Of a stretch of DNA of 64,000 nucleotides, positions 21,564 through 29,898 are shown piece after piece (position 1 is the first letter of the stretch; each line of letters begins with the position of its first letter). Under the pieces are notes generated by a model. It ran no database searches, was not told where the DNA came from, and saw only the letters and a list, made by a program, of their open reading frames with translations. The DNA is from Prescottella sp. R16. Lineage in GTDB: Bacteria > Actinomycetota > Actinomycetes > Mycobacteriales > Mycobacteriaceae. The stretch spans positions 496,001 through 560,000 of the forward strand of contig NZ_CP130943.1 of assembly GCF_030656875.1 (NCBI RefSeq), given 5' to 3'. The position numbers and the translations under genes are program-made.

Positions 21564-23026
21564 CGTCCGCAGAATCACGTCCGACCACGAACAACTTCGG
21601 AATCCCGGTCGCCAGCGACGACGAATCGCTCACGGCGGGAACGCAGGGCCCGATCCTTCTGCACGATCACTACCTGATCGAGAAGCTCGCGCAGTTCAAC
21701 CGTGAGCGGGTCCCGGAGCGCATCGTGCACGCCAAGGGCGGCGGTGCGTTCGGCGAGCTGGTCGTCACCGGTGACGTCAGCAAGTACACGAAGGCGAAGT
21801 TCCTGCAGCCCGGCAAGAAGACCGAGTCGCTGGTGCGGTTCTCCACTGTCGCCGGTGAGCAGGGCAGCCCCGACACCTGGCGCGACCCGCGCGGTTTCGC
21901 GATGAAGTTCTACACCGAGGAAGGCAACTACGACCTCGTCGGCAACAACACGCCGATCTTCTTCATCAAGGATCCGATCAAGTTCCCGGATTTCATCCGT
22001 TCGCAGAAGCGGCTCCCGGGCTCGGGTCTGCGCGACCACAACATGCAGTGGGACTTCTGGACGCTGCGCCCGGAGACCGCGCACCAGGTGACGTGGCTGA
22101 TGGGTGACCGCGGCATCCCGAAGACGTGGCGGCACATGGACGGTTTCGGCTCGCACACCTACCAGTGGGTGAACGCGGCCGGTGAACGCTTCTGGGTGAA
22201 GTACCACTTCAAGACCGACCAGGGCATCGAGTTCCTCACGCAGGCCGAGGCCGACACCCTCGCCGGTTCGGACCCCGACTACCACCGCGCCGACCTGTAC
22301 AACGCGATCGAGCGTGGCGAGTTCCCGAGCTGGACCATGAAGGTGCAGGTCATGCCCGTCGCCGATGCGGAGGGCTACCGCTTCAACCCGTTCGACCTGA
22401 CGAAGGTGTGGTCCCAGCAGGACTACCCGCTCATCGAGGTCGGCAAGTGGACGCTCAACCGGAACCCGGAGAACTTCTTCGCGCAGATCGAGCAGGCGTC
22501 CTTCGAGCCGTCGAACGTGGTACCCGGCATCGGGTTCAGCCCCGACAAGATGCTGCTGGGCCGCGTCTTCTCGTACGCCGACGCCCACCGGTACCGCATC
22601 GGCACCAACTACGCCGACCTGCCGGTGAACGCGCCGAAGAACCAGGTGAACTCCTACTCCAAGGAGGGCGCGATGCGGTACACGTTCAACTCCGCCGACA
22701 CCCCGGTGTACGCGCCCAACTCGTTCGGTGGGCCGCACGCCGACCCGTCGGCCGCCGGTGACGAGGGCCTGTGGGCGTTCGACGGTGAAGCGGTGCGCGC
22801 CGGGTACATCGAGCACCCGGAGGACGGCGACTTCACCCAGGCCGGAACCCTGGTCCGCGAGGTGCTCGACGACGCGGCCCGCGAGCGGCTGGTGAGCAAC
22901 GTCGTCGGCCACGTTCTCGGTGGGGTGCAGGAACCGGTCCTCTCCCGCGTCTTCGAATACTGGAAGAGCGTGGACGCCGACCTCGGCAAGAAGATCGAGG
23001 ACGGTGTGCGCACCGGCCTGAAGTGA
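21560..23026 (+). CDS. katA: Monofunctional haem catalase (clade with small subunits)
   Basis: Converts hydrogen peroxide to water and oxygen in the cytoplasm. The protein has 488 residues, the small-subunit size class. Catalytic His57 is in [12 protein letters not shown], Asn130 in [11 protein letters not shown], and the proximal haem ligand Tyr339 in [12 protein letters not shown]. The ATG at 21560 overlaps furA by 4 nt and has AAGGAGG nine bases upstream inside furA, so it is the second cistron of the furA-katA operon. A hairpin terminator follows 12 bp after the stop. This is a typical oxidative-stress pair. Confidence 0.98.
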   Translation: MTSAESRPTTNNFGIPVASDDESLTAGTQGPILLHDHYLIEKLAQFNRERVPERIVHAKGGGAFGELVVTGDVSKYTKAKFLQPGKKTESLVRFSTVAGEQGSPDTWRDPRGFAMKFYTEEGNYDLVGNNTPIFFIKDPIKFPDFIRSQKRLPGSGLRDHNMQWDFWTLRPETAHQVTWLMGDRGIPKTWRHMDGFGSHTYQWVNAAGERFWVKYHFKTDQGIEFLTQAEADTLAGSDPDYHRADLYNAIERGEFPSWTMKVQVMPVADAEGYRFNPFDLTKVWSQQDYPLIEVGKWTLNRNPENFFAQIEQASFEPSNVVPGIGFSPDKMLLGRVFSYADAHRYRIGTNYADLPVNAPKNQVNSYSKEGAMRYTFNSADTPVYAPNSFGGPHADPSAAGDEGLWAFDGEAVRAGYIEHPEDGDFTQAGTLVREVLDDAARERLVSNVVGHVLGGVQEPVLSRVFEYWKSVDADLGKKIEDGVRTGLK

Positions 23027-23038
23027 TCGACAGATGAG

Positions 23039-23075
23039 AAGGGCCCGTTCCGGAATGTTTCCGGGACGGGCCCTT
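23039..23075 (+). terminator. Terminator after furA-katA
   Basis: A 15-bp stem (23039-23053 with 23061-23075, one G-U pair) surrounds a 7-nt loop, 12 bp after the katA stop. Confidence 0.88.
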
Positions 23076-23092
23076 CCCCTCTCACTCGCCGG

Positions 23093-23155
23093 TCAGGGGA
23101 GCATGCTCCACCAATAGACGAGTGTCGCCGCCACCCACAGCAACACAGTGCTCAT
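23093..23155 (-). CDS. Putative 20-residue membrane micropeptide
   Basis: An ATG at 23155 is preceded by GGGAGG with 5-nt spacing, a near-ideal Shine-Dalgarno, and opens a 20-codon frame ending in TGA at 23093. The product, MSTVLLWVAATLVYWWSMLP, is one hydrophobic helix with three Trp and a free polar start, typical of single-pass micropeptides. It lies head-to-tail with the katA terminator and divergent from the downstream hydrolase gene. No family is recognised. It could be a chance ORF, but the RBS and composition argue for translation. Confidence 0.5.
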   Translation of the reverse strand: MSTVLLWVAATLVYWWSMLP

Positions 23156-23333
23156 GGCCGCCTCCCGTGCGTTCGATCGGACTCGGAGAACCTTCCTCCA
23201 TCATGCCTGCCGAGTGCGTGAAGCGGAACGGCGGTCGACCTGTCGGTGGACGTTGCTAGCGTCTGCCGCGAGGGGCCGAGTGGTCGGGCCCCTCGCATCG
23301 TCTGTGCTCGGCGCTCGAAAGGTACGTTCCCCC

Positions 23334-24146
23334 ATGGTGATGGGTGCAACCCATGCAATGTCCGGTGCCGCGGTCGGCCTCGCCGTCGCGGATCTACTGC
23401 CCGCGGACTGGGGAGGGCCCACCTCGACCGCCGAGACGTTCGCGTTCGCCGGGGTGTGCGCCGGCGCGGCGCTGCTACCGGATCTCGACACCGCCCAGTC
23501 CACCGTCGCCCGCTCGTTCGGCCCCGTTTCGAAGGCGCTGGCCTCCGGGGTCGACACGGTCTCGCTCGCCGTGTACCGGGTGACGAAGGGGCGCAAGGAC
23601 CCCAACCGGCGCGGCGGGCACCGCACGTTCACCCACACCGCACTGTTCGCGGCCGGGCTCGGTGCAGGTGTGTCGGCGCTGGTCGGCCAGTTCGGCCGGC
23701 CGGCCCTGATCGTCACCCTGTTCTTCACGCTCGGGCTGGCGTTGCGCGGACTGTTCGGGCACTGGGCCCGGGACAAGGGCTGGCTCGCGGTCACCGTGGC
23801 CGCCGCGTTCCTGTCGATCCTCACGTGGCAGTGGTTCCCCGACGAGGTGGGCTCGACCGGACTCGGGGTCGCGGTCGCCCTCGGCTGCGCCGTGCACTGT
23901 CTAGGAGACATGATCACCAAGGAGGGGGTGCCGTTCCTGGCCCCGTTCGTGCCGTTCGGGGGACGGCGGTGGTGGGAGCTGCGGTTGCCGTCGTTCCTGG
24001 CGATCCGGGCCGGCGGCGGTGTCGAACGAGCGTTCCTCGGCCCGGCGCTGACGATCGTGACCGTCGCGCTCGCGGTGTGGTCGATCGACGGCGCACCCGA
24101 GGCGATCACCGACGCACTCCGGAACTCGGTGCAGATGTCCGAGTGA
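23334..24146 (+). CDS. YdjM-like membrane-bound metal-dependent hydrolase
   Basis: A 270-residue membrane protein of the YdjM/LexA-regulated hydrolase family. Conserved acidic/His sites are visible: GATHAMSGAAVG (about 3-14), LLPDLDTAQS near 50 with the DLD pair, HRTFTHTAL near 98, and AVHCLGDMITKEGVPFLAPF near 190. Between them lie about five hydrophobic segments. Relatives are predicted membrane phospholipase-C-like or metal hydrolases of unproved activity. The start is one of ATG 23334, GTG 23337 or ATG 23340; the first is given, with no decisive RBS. Between katA and this gene (23027-23333) lie only the terminator and the micropeptide frame. Confidence 0.82.
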   Translation: MVMGATHAMSGAAVGLAVADLLPADWGGPTSTAETFAFAGVCAGAALLPDLDTAQSTVARSFGPVSKALASGVDTVSLAVYRVTKGRKDPNRRGGHRTFTHTALFAAGLGAGVSALVGQFGRPALIVTLFFTLGLALRGLFGHWARDKGWLAVTVAAAFLSILTWQWFPDEVGSTGLGVAVALGCAVHCLGDMITKEGVPFLAPFVPFGGRRWWELRLPSFLAIRAGGGVERAFLGPALTIVTVALAVWSIDGAPEAITDALRNSVQMSE

Positions 24147-24239
24147 CGGCGCTCCCGACGAATATTACGGAACCACTGGCATCGAAAGGGGATGTGCCCT
24201 AGTTTGGGCTCGTTGTCCCCGAGCGAGCGGAGTGAAGAA

Positions 24240-26036
24240 GTGGGTACCGACCGGCACGACGATCTCGAATCCGCCCCGCGGAACCTGCTGTCCCGCAGAG
24301 GCTTCCTCGGCGGCATGGCCGGAGCTGGTGCCGCCGCCGGTGCTGTCGCTCTCGGCGGGTGGACGCCCGCCGTCGCGCTGCCGGCCCCCGGCTCGGCCGG
24401 CAGCAGCCAGGCCTCGACGCTGCCCGTCCCGCCGGCCTTCCCCGACGACGTCCCACTCGTCCAGCAGGGCTACGTGAACTGGGCCGGGGACATCCGGTTC
24501 GACGCCGTCTGGACCGCCACCGCCCGCACCCCCGACGACGTCGTCCGGATCGCGAACTGGGCTCTCGACCACGGCTACCGGGTCCGGGCCAAGGGCACGA
24601 TGCACGGATGGAGTCCGCTCACCGTGGTGCCGGGCGAGAACGTCGAGCGGACGGTGCTCGTCGACACCATGACGCACCTGAACGCGGTGACCGTGCACCC
24701 CGGCGCCGTGCCCGCCACCGTCACCGCGGCCGGCGGCGCGAGCCTCGAAGCGATCCTCACCGCACTGCAGGACCACGGGCTCGGCTGGGCCAATTCACCC
24801 GCGATCGGCGACCTCTCCATCGCCGGGGTCCTCGCGATCGGTGCGCACGGCGCCACCTACCCGGCGGCGGGCGAGACCGTCGTCCCCGGCCAGTCGTTCG
24901 GGTCGCTGTCCAACCTCGTCACCGCCCTCACCGCCGTCGTGTGGGACGCCGACGCCGCCCGGTACGGGCTGCGCGAATTCACCCGCGCGGACCCCGAGAT
25001 CACCGCACTGCTGACCCATCTGGGCCGCAGCTTCGTCACCTCGGTGACGCTGCAGGCCGGGACGAACACGCGACTGCGGTGCCGCAGCATCATGGATGTT
25101 CCGTGGCAGGAACTGTTCGCGCCGCCGGGCGCCCCGGGCCGGACGTACGAGAGTTTCGCCGAGCAGACCGGACGTGTCGAGGCGATCTGGTTCCCGTTCA
25201 CCGACAAGCCGTGGCTCAAGACGTGGACCCCCACCCCGGTCCGCCCGTCGGAGTCGCGAGAGGTGTTCGGCCCCTACAACTATTTCTTCACCGACCGGCT
25301 GCCCGAACCGCTCACCGACCTGCTCGGGCAGGTGGCGTCGGGTATCGGGGCGGCGACGCCGGCGTTCGGCATCGGCCAGCTGGCGGCCGTGCAGGCCGGG
25401 CTCGCGCTCACCGACACCGACGACCTGTGGGGCTGGTCCAAGGACGTGCTGTTCTATCTGCGGCACACCACGATGCGGGTCACCGCGGGTGGTGGCGTCG
25501 TCGTCACGGCCCGCAAGAACATCGCCCGCGTGATCCACGAGTTCACCACGTGGCACAACGAACGGATGACGGAGCTCGCGGCCCGCGGCGAATACCCGAT
25601 CAACGGCCCGTTCGAGGTCCGCATGTGCGGCGTCGACGACCCGGCCGAGGTACTCGTCGACTCGGCCGGCCCCCCGAACCTGTCGCCCGTGCGCCCGCGC
25701 CCCGACCGTCCCGAATGGGACACCTGCATCTGGATGAACGTCGTCACCCTGCCCGGCACGCCCGGCGCGTCCGCGTACTTCCGGGACATGGAGCGGTGGA
25801 TGGCCCGGAACTACTCGGGCGACTACGCGACGTTCCGGTCCGAATGGTCCAAGGGCTGGGCGTTCACCGGCGACGGCGGCTACCGCGACCCCGAATGGCT
25901 CACCGAAACCCTGCCCGCCGCCTACACCACCGGCATCCCCGCAGCGGGCGGGTGGACGGCCGCGACGGAGTCACTCGACGCCCACGACCCGCACCGGATC
26001 TTCGCGAACAGCTTCCACGACCGGCTGCTGCCGTAG
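24240..26036 (+). CDS. FAD-dependent cholesterol oxidase, covalent-flavin (type II) family, Tat-exported
   Basis: Oxidises and isomerises 3-beta-hydroxysterols with O2. The 598-residue protein begins with a twin-arginine signal (LLSRRGFLGG at 17-26, then an Ala/Gly helix). The vanillyl-alcohol-oxidase-type FAD domain follows, with KGTMHGWSPL at 118-127; H122 fits the His that covalently binds FAD in the Brevibacterium type II enzyme. SIAGVLAIGAHGATY is the second FAD segment, and the sterol-binding cap fills the C-terminal half. The GTG at 24240 with GGAG 7 nt upstream is preferred to ATG 24192, which lies directly against its purine-rich stretch. Sugar or other alcohol oxidases share the fold, but the cap sequence favours sterols. 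Confidence 0.87.
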   Translation: MGTDRHDDLESAPRNLLSRRGFLGGMAGAGAAAGAVALGGWTPAVALPAPGSAGSSQASTLPVPPAFPDDVPLVQQGYVNWAGDIRFDAVWTATARTPDDVVRIANWALDHGYRVRAKGTMHGWSPLTVVPGENVERTVLVDTMTHLNAVTVHPGAVPATVTAAGGASLEAILTALQDHGLGWANSPAIGDLSIAGVLAIGAHGATYPAAGETVVPGQSFGSLSNLVTALTAVVWDADAARYGLREFTRADPEITALLTHLGRSFVTSVTLQAGTNTRLRCRSIMDVPWQELFAPPGAPGRTYESFAEQTGRVEAIWFPFTDKPWLKTWTPTPVRPSESREVFGPYNYFFTDRLPEPLTDLLGQVASGIGAATPAFGIGQLAAVQAGLALTDTDDLWGWSKDVLFYLRHTTMRVTAGGGVVVTARKNIARVIHEFTTWHNERMTELAARGEYPINGPFEVRMCGVDDPAEVLVDSAGPPNLSPVRPRPDRPEWDTCIWMNVVTLPGTPGASAYFRDMERWMARNYSGDYATFRSEWSKGWAFTGDGGYRDPEWLTETLPAAYTTGIPAAGGWTAATESLDAHDPHRIFANSFHDRLLP

Positions 26037-26176
26037 ATCGGGAAGGAAAAAGAAGTAGGGGACCGGCGGTTCGGTCGCCTCTCGGCGAAAGGCGCAACGC
26101 AGCTCCAGCCGAACGGAACTCTGCGAAGGCGGTAATTTTGAGCCCGGGGGACACGAACCGCCGATCCGGCCTGTTC

Positions 26177-26197
26177 AACCGCGCCCACGGCGCGGTT
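26177..26197. terminator. Bidirectional terminator hairpin
   Basis: A 9-bp perfect stem, AACCGCGCC with GGCGCGGTT, around a 3-nt loop lies between two convergent genes (stops at 26036 and 26215). The rest of the 178-bp gap holds no gene. Confidence 0.75.
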
Positions 26198-26214
26198 ATT
26201 CCTACGGTCTGTTC

Positions 26215-27249
26215 CTACTGTCCGCCGAGCAGGTTCTGCAGGTCGTCGAGCACGATCATCGCGCCCGTCGGGCCGAGCGCCAGGAACCACGTCTCGTCGG
26301 ACACCGGCACGGCCTTACCGTTGCGCACCGCACTCATCCCCGCCCACAGCGGGCCGCCCAGTACCTCCGCCTCGGCGGTGGTGTCGGTCTTGCCGTAGGT
26401 GGAGTAGAAGACCCAGTCGCCGTCGGCCTGCGTGATCGTTTCGGGGCTCACCTCGACGGCCAGTTCCTCGATGTTCTGGATGTCCGGCCGGCGCAGGCCG
26501 ACGTCCTGCAGGATCACGCCGATGAACGACAGGTTGCCGTACAGGCGGGTCTTACCGGTCATGAACCGCACCAGTGAGATCGACGGATCGCCCTCGATGC
26601 TGTCGCGGACCTCGTTCGCGCGGGTCTGGTAGTCGTTGAGGACTGCGTCCGCTTTCGTCTCCTCACCCAGGGTGTCGGCGACGAGCAGGAAGTTCTCCTT
26701 CCACGGGAAACCGGGACGGATACCGAACACCGTCGGTGCGATCTGCGACAGCTGCGGGTACAGCTTGTCGGCGCGCAGCTTGCTGCCCAGGATCAGGTCG
26801 GGCTGCAGCGCGGTGATCGCCTCGAGGTTGAGGTTGTTGGTGGTGCCCACGTCGGGGACGCCGGCGAGCTTGTCCGCCAGATACGACGGCTGACCCGCCG
26901 CACCCTCGGGGCTGGCGATACCGACCGGGGTGATGCCGAGCGACAGGACGTCGTCGAGCTCACCGCCGTCGAGCACGATGACGCGCTCCGGCTTCTTCTC
27001 GATGACGGTCTCACCCAGCGCATGCGTGACGGTGCGCGGGAACTCGCCGGGCTGCGCGTCACTGCCCAACGCGGCGGTCGCGGTGTCGGCGGTCGCGAAC
27101 AGGCGGCCCCCGGTCGCGACATCGGTGTTACCGGACTGATTGCTGCCGGCGTCGGACGAGCCGCACGCGGTGGCGGCGAACACGGTCGCGAGCGCGACCA
27201 GTGCGACCCGCACCGAAGCACGGGTACGGAGAGAGGAACGACTGAACAT
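26215..27249 (-). CDS. Iron-siderophore ABC transporter substrate-binding lipoprotein
   Basis: Captures a ferric siderophore at the outer face of the membrane and delivers it to an ABC permease. The protein has 344 residues. A signal peptide ends in the lipobox ATAC near residue 29, a Ser/Asn-rich tether follows, then the FecB/FhuD fold: PERVIVLDGGELDDVLSLGITPVG near 80-105, LEAITALQPDLILGS near 145, and ALGPTGAMIVLDDLQNLL at the end. No permease or ATPase gene is adjacent. An IdeR-type iron box and a -10 hexamer sit immediately before the ATG, so iron-repressed, leaderless expression is expected. Confidence 0.92.
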   Translation of the reverse strand: MFSRSSLRTRASVRVALVALATVFAATACGSSDAGSNQSGNTDVATGGRLFATADTATAALGSDAQPGEFPRTVTHALGETVIEKKPERVIVLDGGELDDVLSLGITPVGIASPEGAAGQPSYLADKLAGVPDVGTTNNLNLEAITALQPDLILGSKLRADKLYPQLSQIAPTVFGIRPGFPWKENFLLVADTLGEETKADAVLNDYQTRANEVRDSIEGDPSISLVRFMTGKTRLYGNLSFIGVILQDVGLRRPDIQNIEELAVEVSPETITQADGDWVFYSTYGKTDTTAEAEVLGGPLWAGMSAVRNGKAVPVSDETWFLALGPTGAMIVLDDLQNLLGGQ

Positions 27250-27267
27250 GAGGTGAGGCTAGCCTGC
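27249..27267 (-). promoter_or_regulatory. IdeR/DmdR1-type iron box over a leaderless promoter
   Basis: TGAGGTGAGGCTAGCCTGC matches the mycobacterial IdeR consensus (TTAGGTTAGGCTAACCTAA) at 14 of 19 positions. On the minus strand the -10 hexamer TAGCCT (27261-27256) is inside the box, 6 nt from the ATG at 27249. Iron-loaded IdeR would cover the -10 and start codon. Confidence 0.8.
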
Positions 27268-27302
27268 CCTGAGGGTGGGGTTGTCGGCGGTGCCCCCTGC
27301 AG

Positions 27303-27376
27303 TCGCACACCTTTTCCCGAGATCGCACACGTTTTCGACAGCGAATCGGTGTGTGATGCCGGGAAAAGGTGTGCGA
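27303..27376. repeat. Nested inverted/direct repeat element
   Basis: A 17-bp arm (27303-27319) is exactly complementary to 27360-27376. Inside the 40-nt loop a second copy of the arm start (TCGCACACGTTTTC) pairs with GTGTGTGA. The element is therefore four copies of one unit, two in each orientation. It lies between the siderophore lipoprotein promoter and the tRNA-Pro terminator and contains no ORF. Confidence 0.75.
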
Positions 27377-27407
27377 TGCCGGTCTATTGCCAGGCCCCAA
27401 AACCAGA

Positions 27408-27441
27408 AGAGGCCCTGTCCGATCTCTCGGAGAGGGCCTCT
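27408..27441 (-). terminator. Terminator for tRNA-Pro
   Basis: AGAGGCCCT (27408-27416) pairs with AGGGCCTCT (27433-27441). On the minus strand the stem is followed by a T-rich tract (TCTGGTTTTGG), placing an intrinsic terminator 17 nt beyond the tRNA 3' end. Confidence 0.75.
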
Positions 27442-27457
27442 GCCTGTTCTTCACTGG

Positions 27458-27531
<74 letters not shown>

Positions 27532-27586
27532 GTGTTGAACCTCGGCTAGCTTACAACACTGTTTCACCAGGGGTTAAATCGGCTGG

Positions 27587-28564
27587 TCAGCGGCCCAAAA
27601 CGGCACTTTCCACGGCGGCGGAACCGCGACCGGACACAGTCTCCTCGCGAGGAGCGGGGACGAGAGTGAGCAGTGTCGCCTCGGGGCGGCAGCAGAACCG
27701 GGCCGGGGCATACGGCGACGTGCCGACACCCGCCGATACGTGCAGGCGCATGTGCGAACCCCAGCGGGACGGCCCCTTCACCCGGGACCGGTCCAACTGG
27801 CAGTTGGTGACGAGTGCGCCGTAGAACGGCAGGCACAACTGGCCGCCGTGCGTGTGCCCGGCGAGGACCAGGTCGTAGCCGTCGTCGGCGAACCGGTCGA
27901 GCACCCGCGGTTCGGGGGAGTGGGTGATGCCCAGCTTGAGCTGCGCCAGCGGGTTCGGGGGGCCCGCGATGGTGTCGTAGCGATCCCGCTTCAGATGCGG
28001 GTCGTCGACGCCGGCGGCCGCGATCCGCACCCCGGCCACCTCGAGTTCCCGGTGCACGTGGGTGACGTCGAGCCAGCCGCGTTCGGTGAACGCCGCCCGC
28101 AGATCCGCCCACGGCAGCGGCGCCCCGAGCACCCGGCGATGCTCCTTCACGAAGTACTTGAACGGATTCTTCGGCTTGGGCGCGAAGTAGTCGTTGCTGC
28201 CGAACACGAACAGACCCGGACGGGCCAGCAGGCCGCCCATCGACTGCACCACCGCCGGAACCGACTTGACGTGCGACAGATTGTCGCCGGTGTTGACCAC
28301 CAGATCCGGTTCGAGCCGGTCGAGTTCACGCAGCCAGTTCTGCTTGAGTCGTTGGTTCGGCATCATGTGCAGGTCGCTGATGTGCAGGACGCGCAGCGTT
28401 GCCGAACCCGGTTCGAGAACCGGCAACGTCGCCTCCCGGAGGGCGAATGCGTTCCGCTCGATCAGCGAGGCGTAACCGATACCCAGTGCGGCGGCGCCGG
28501 CGGTGGCGAACGCGGCCCGACTCAGGGCGCTGCGATTCGGGGTGCGGGCAGACAGATCAGACAC
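27587..28564 (-). CDS. Metallophosphoesterase, membrane-anchored
   Basis: A 325-residue calcineurin-like phosphoesterase. A short hydrophobic N-terminal segment (FATAGAAALGIGYASL) is followed by the full set of metal motifs: LHISDLHMMP (first Asp and His), NTGDNL, FGSNDY (the GNH/GND site), ITHSPEP and LAGHTHGGQ. The arrangement matches the YkuE-like phosphodiesterases anchored on the outer membrane face. A TATTCT -10 lies 6 nt from GTG 28564 and 3 nt from ATG 28567; leaderless logic favours GTG 28564. The substrate is unknown, possibly cell-wall phospholipid or nucleotide. Confidence 0.9.
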   Translation of the reverse strand: MSDLSARTPNRSALSRAAFATAGAAALGIGYASLIERNAFALREATLPVLEPGSATLRVLHISDLHMMPNQRLKQNWLRELDRLEPDLVVNTGDNLSHVKSVPAVVQSMGGLLARPGLFVFGSNDYFAPKPKNPFKYFVKEHRRVLGAPLPWADLRAAFTERGWLDVTHVHRELEVAGVRIAAAGVDDPHLKRDRYDTIAGPPNPLAQLKLGITHSPEPRVLDRFADDGYDLVLAGHTHGGQLCLPFYGALVTNCQLDRSRVKGPSRWGSHMRLHVSAGVGTSPYAPARFCCRPEATLLTLVPAPREETVSGRGSAAVESAVLGR

Positions 28565-28633
28565 CATTTCAGAATACGGGTGGACGCAACGAAGATGCAG
28601 GACACCGCGCTGAGCGCGTGTAGCGTTCGGCAC

Positions 28634-29110
28634 ATGGCCGATACCGCTTCCTCTCTCGAGTCCACGCTCCGCGCCGATCTCACGACCGCGATGAAGGAGA
28701 AGGATCAGCTGCGGCTCGCGACGATCCGCATGATCCTCGCCGCGGTGCAGAAGGAATCCACCTCCGGGAAGGAGGCCCGCACCCTCACCGACGACGAGGT
28801 CCTGAAGGTGCTCGCGAAGGAATCCAAGAAGCGCGGTGAGGCCGCCGAGATGTATACGCAGGCCGGGCGCGGTGAACTCGCCGCCAACGAGCGGGCCGAG
28901 GCGCAGGTCATCGACGCCTACCTGCCCACCCCTCTCACCGATGCCGAGCTGGCCGACATCGCGGACACCGCGATCGCGCAGGTCGCCGAGGAGATCGGGG
29001 AACGCCCCGGGATGCGGCAGATGGGGCAGGTCATGAAGGTTGCGACCGCGCTCGCCGCCGGCAAGGCCGACGGATCGCGGATCTCCAAGGCGGTCAAGGA
29101 CCGTCTCTAG
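28634..29110 (+). CDS. GatB/YqeY-domain protein
   Basis: A 158-residue helical YqeY protein, related to the tail domain of the GatB amidotransferase subunit that contacts tRNA. The opening LRADLTTAMKEKDQLRLATIRMILAA and the closing GQVMKVATALAAGKADGSRISKAVK are family hallmarks. The role is unproved; a tRNA- or amino-acid-related function is inferred. TAGCGT at 28621-28626 lies 7 nt before the ATG, so a leaderless mRNA is predicted. It is divergent from the metallophosphoesterase. Confidence 0.92.
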   Translation: MADTASSLESTLRADLTTAMKEKDQLRLATIRMILAAVQKESTSGKEARTLTDDEVLKVLAKESKKRGEAAEMYTQAGRGELAANERAEAQVIDAYLPTPLTDAELADIADTAIAQVAEEIGERPGMRQMGQVMKVATALAAGKADGSRISKAVKDRL

Positions 29111-29117
29111 ACGGATG

Positions 29118-29759
29118 TCACGACGCCGTCGCCGGTGCGGGTGACGGCGTCGTGTTCCGTCCGACGAACAGTATCGACGCGAGCAGGAAACACAGGGCGC
29201 CCACGAACGTCCCCAGGCTCGCGATGTTCGGATCGAGGCTCGCGCCGTCCTTCAGGACGAACGAGCCTGCCGCGGACACCCCGAACGCGATCGAGCCGAG
29301 CATGTTGAGCCAGGTGCTCTGCCAGTCCTTCGACCGTGGATCCCAGTAGCTGCCGGCCCGCCACAGGATCATCACGGCGAGAGCGCTCGAGACGAGGAAC
29401 CCGATCGACCCCTCCGCGTTCGGGTTCCACACCAGGTGCATCTCACCGCGCACCGTGTGCGCGTGCAGCGCCGCGCCGGTGCTGACGTTGAACAGGATCG
29501 TGCCGAAGAGCTGGATCGCGGACGCCAGCCACACCGCGCGGATCGCGGTCGCACCGTTGTCGGTGGTGGTTGCCGCGCCGCTCAGCATCAGCTGGACGAA
29601 GGCCGCGGCGGTGAAGAACCACGAACCGACGAAGAAGGTGGTGTTCGCGCCTCCCGCCCCCAGCATCGACGTCAGGCCGGGTGCCGATCCGATCGCGAAC
29701 AGTGCGGCACCGATCACGAAACCCCAGGACTGCATCCGCAGAGTCGGATGAATCAACAT
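29118..29759 (-). CDS. Six-helix membrane protein, unknown function
   Basis: A 213-residue protein with about six transmembrane segments: MQSWGFVIGAALFAIGSAPGL, TTFFVGSWFFTAAAFVQLML, AVWLASAIQLFGTILFNVST, SIGFLVSSALAVMILW, TWLNMLGSIAFGVSAAGSFV and ASLGTFVGALCFLLASILFV. Related predicted YrhK-like or hypothetical membrane proteins occur in actinobacteria, but I cannot name a family with confidence. TACACT on the minus strand (29772-29767) is 7 nt before ATG 29759, which fixes the start and predicts a leaderless transcript. It converges with yqeY, with 7 bp between stops. Confidence 0.82.
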   Translation of the reverse strand: MLIHPTLRMQSWGFVIGAALFAIGSAPGLTSMLGAGGANTTFFVGSWFFTAAAFVQLMLSGAATTTDNGATAIRAVWLASAIQLFGTILFNVSTGAALHAHTVRGEMHLVWNPNAEGSIGFLVSSALAVMILWRAGSYWDPRSKDWQSTWLNMLGSIAFGVSAAGSFVLKDGASLDPNIASLGTFVGALCFLLASILFVGRNTTPSPAPATAS

Positions 29760-29898
29760 GCCCAGCAGTGTAATTCGAAGAAGGTCGGTTACGTCCCGGT
29801 TCGTCGGGGTCGTCAACGGATGAATTGGGGGATGAGGTTCGATTACACCTCCGGTGTTCGAAGAGCGAGAGGTCGGTGGTGCTGCTAGCGTCCGCCAC

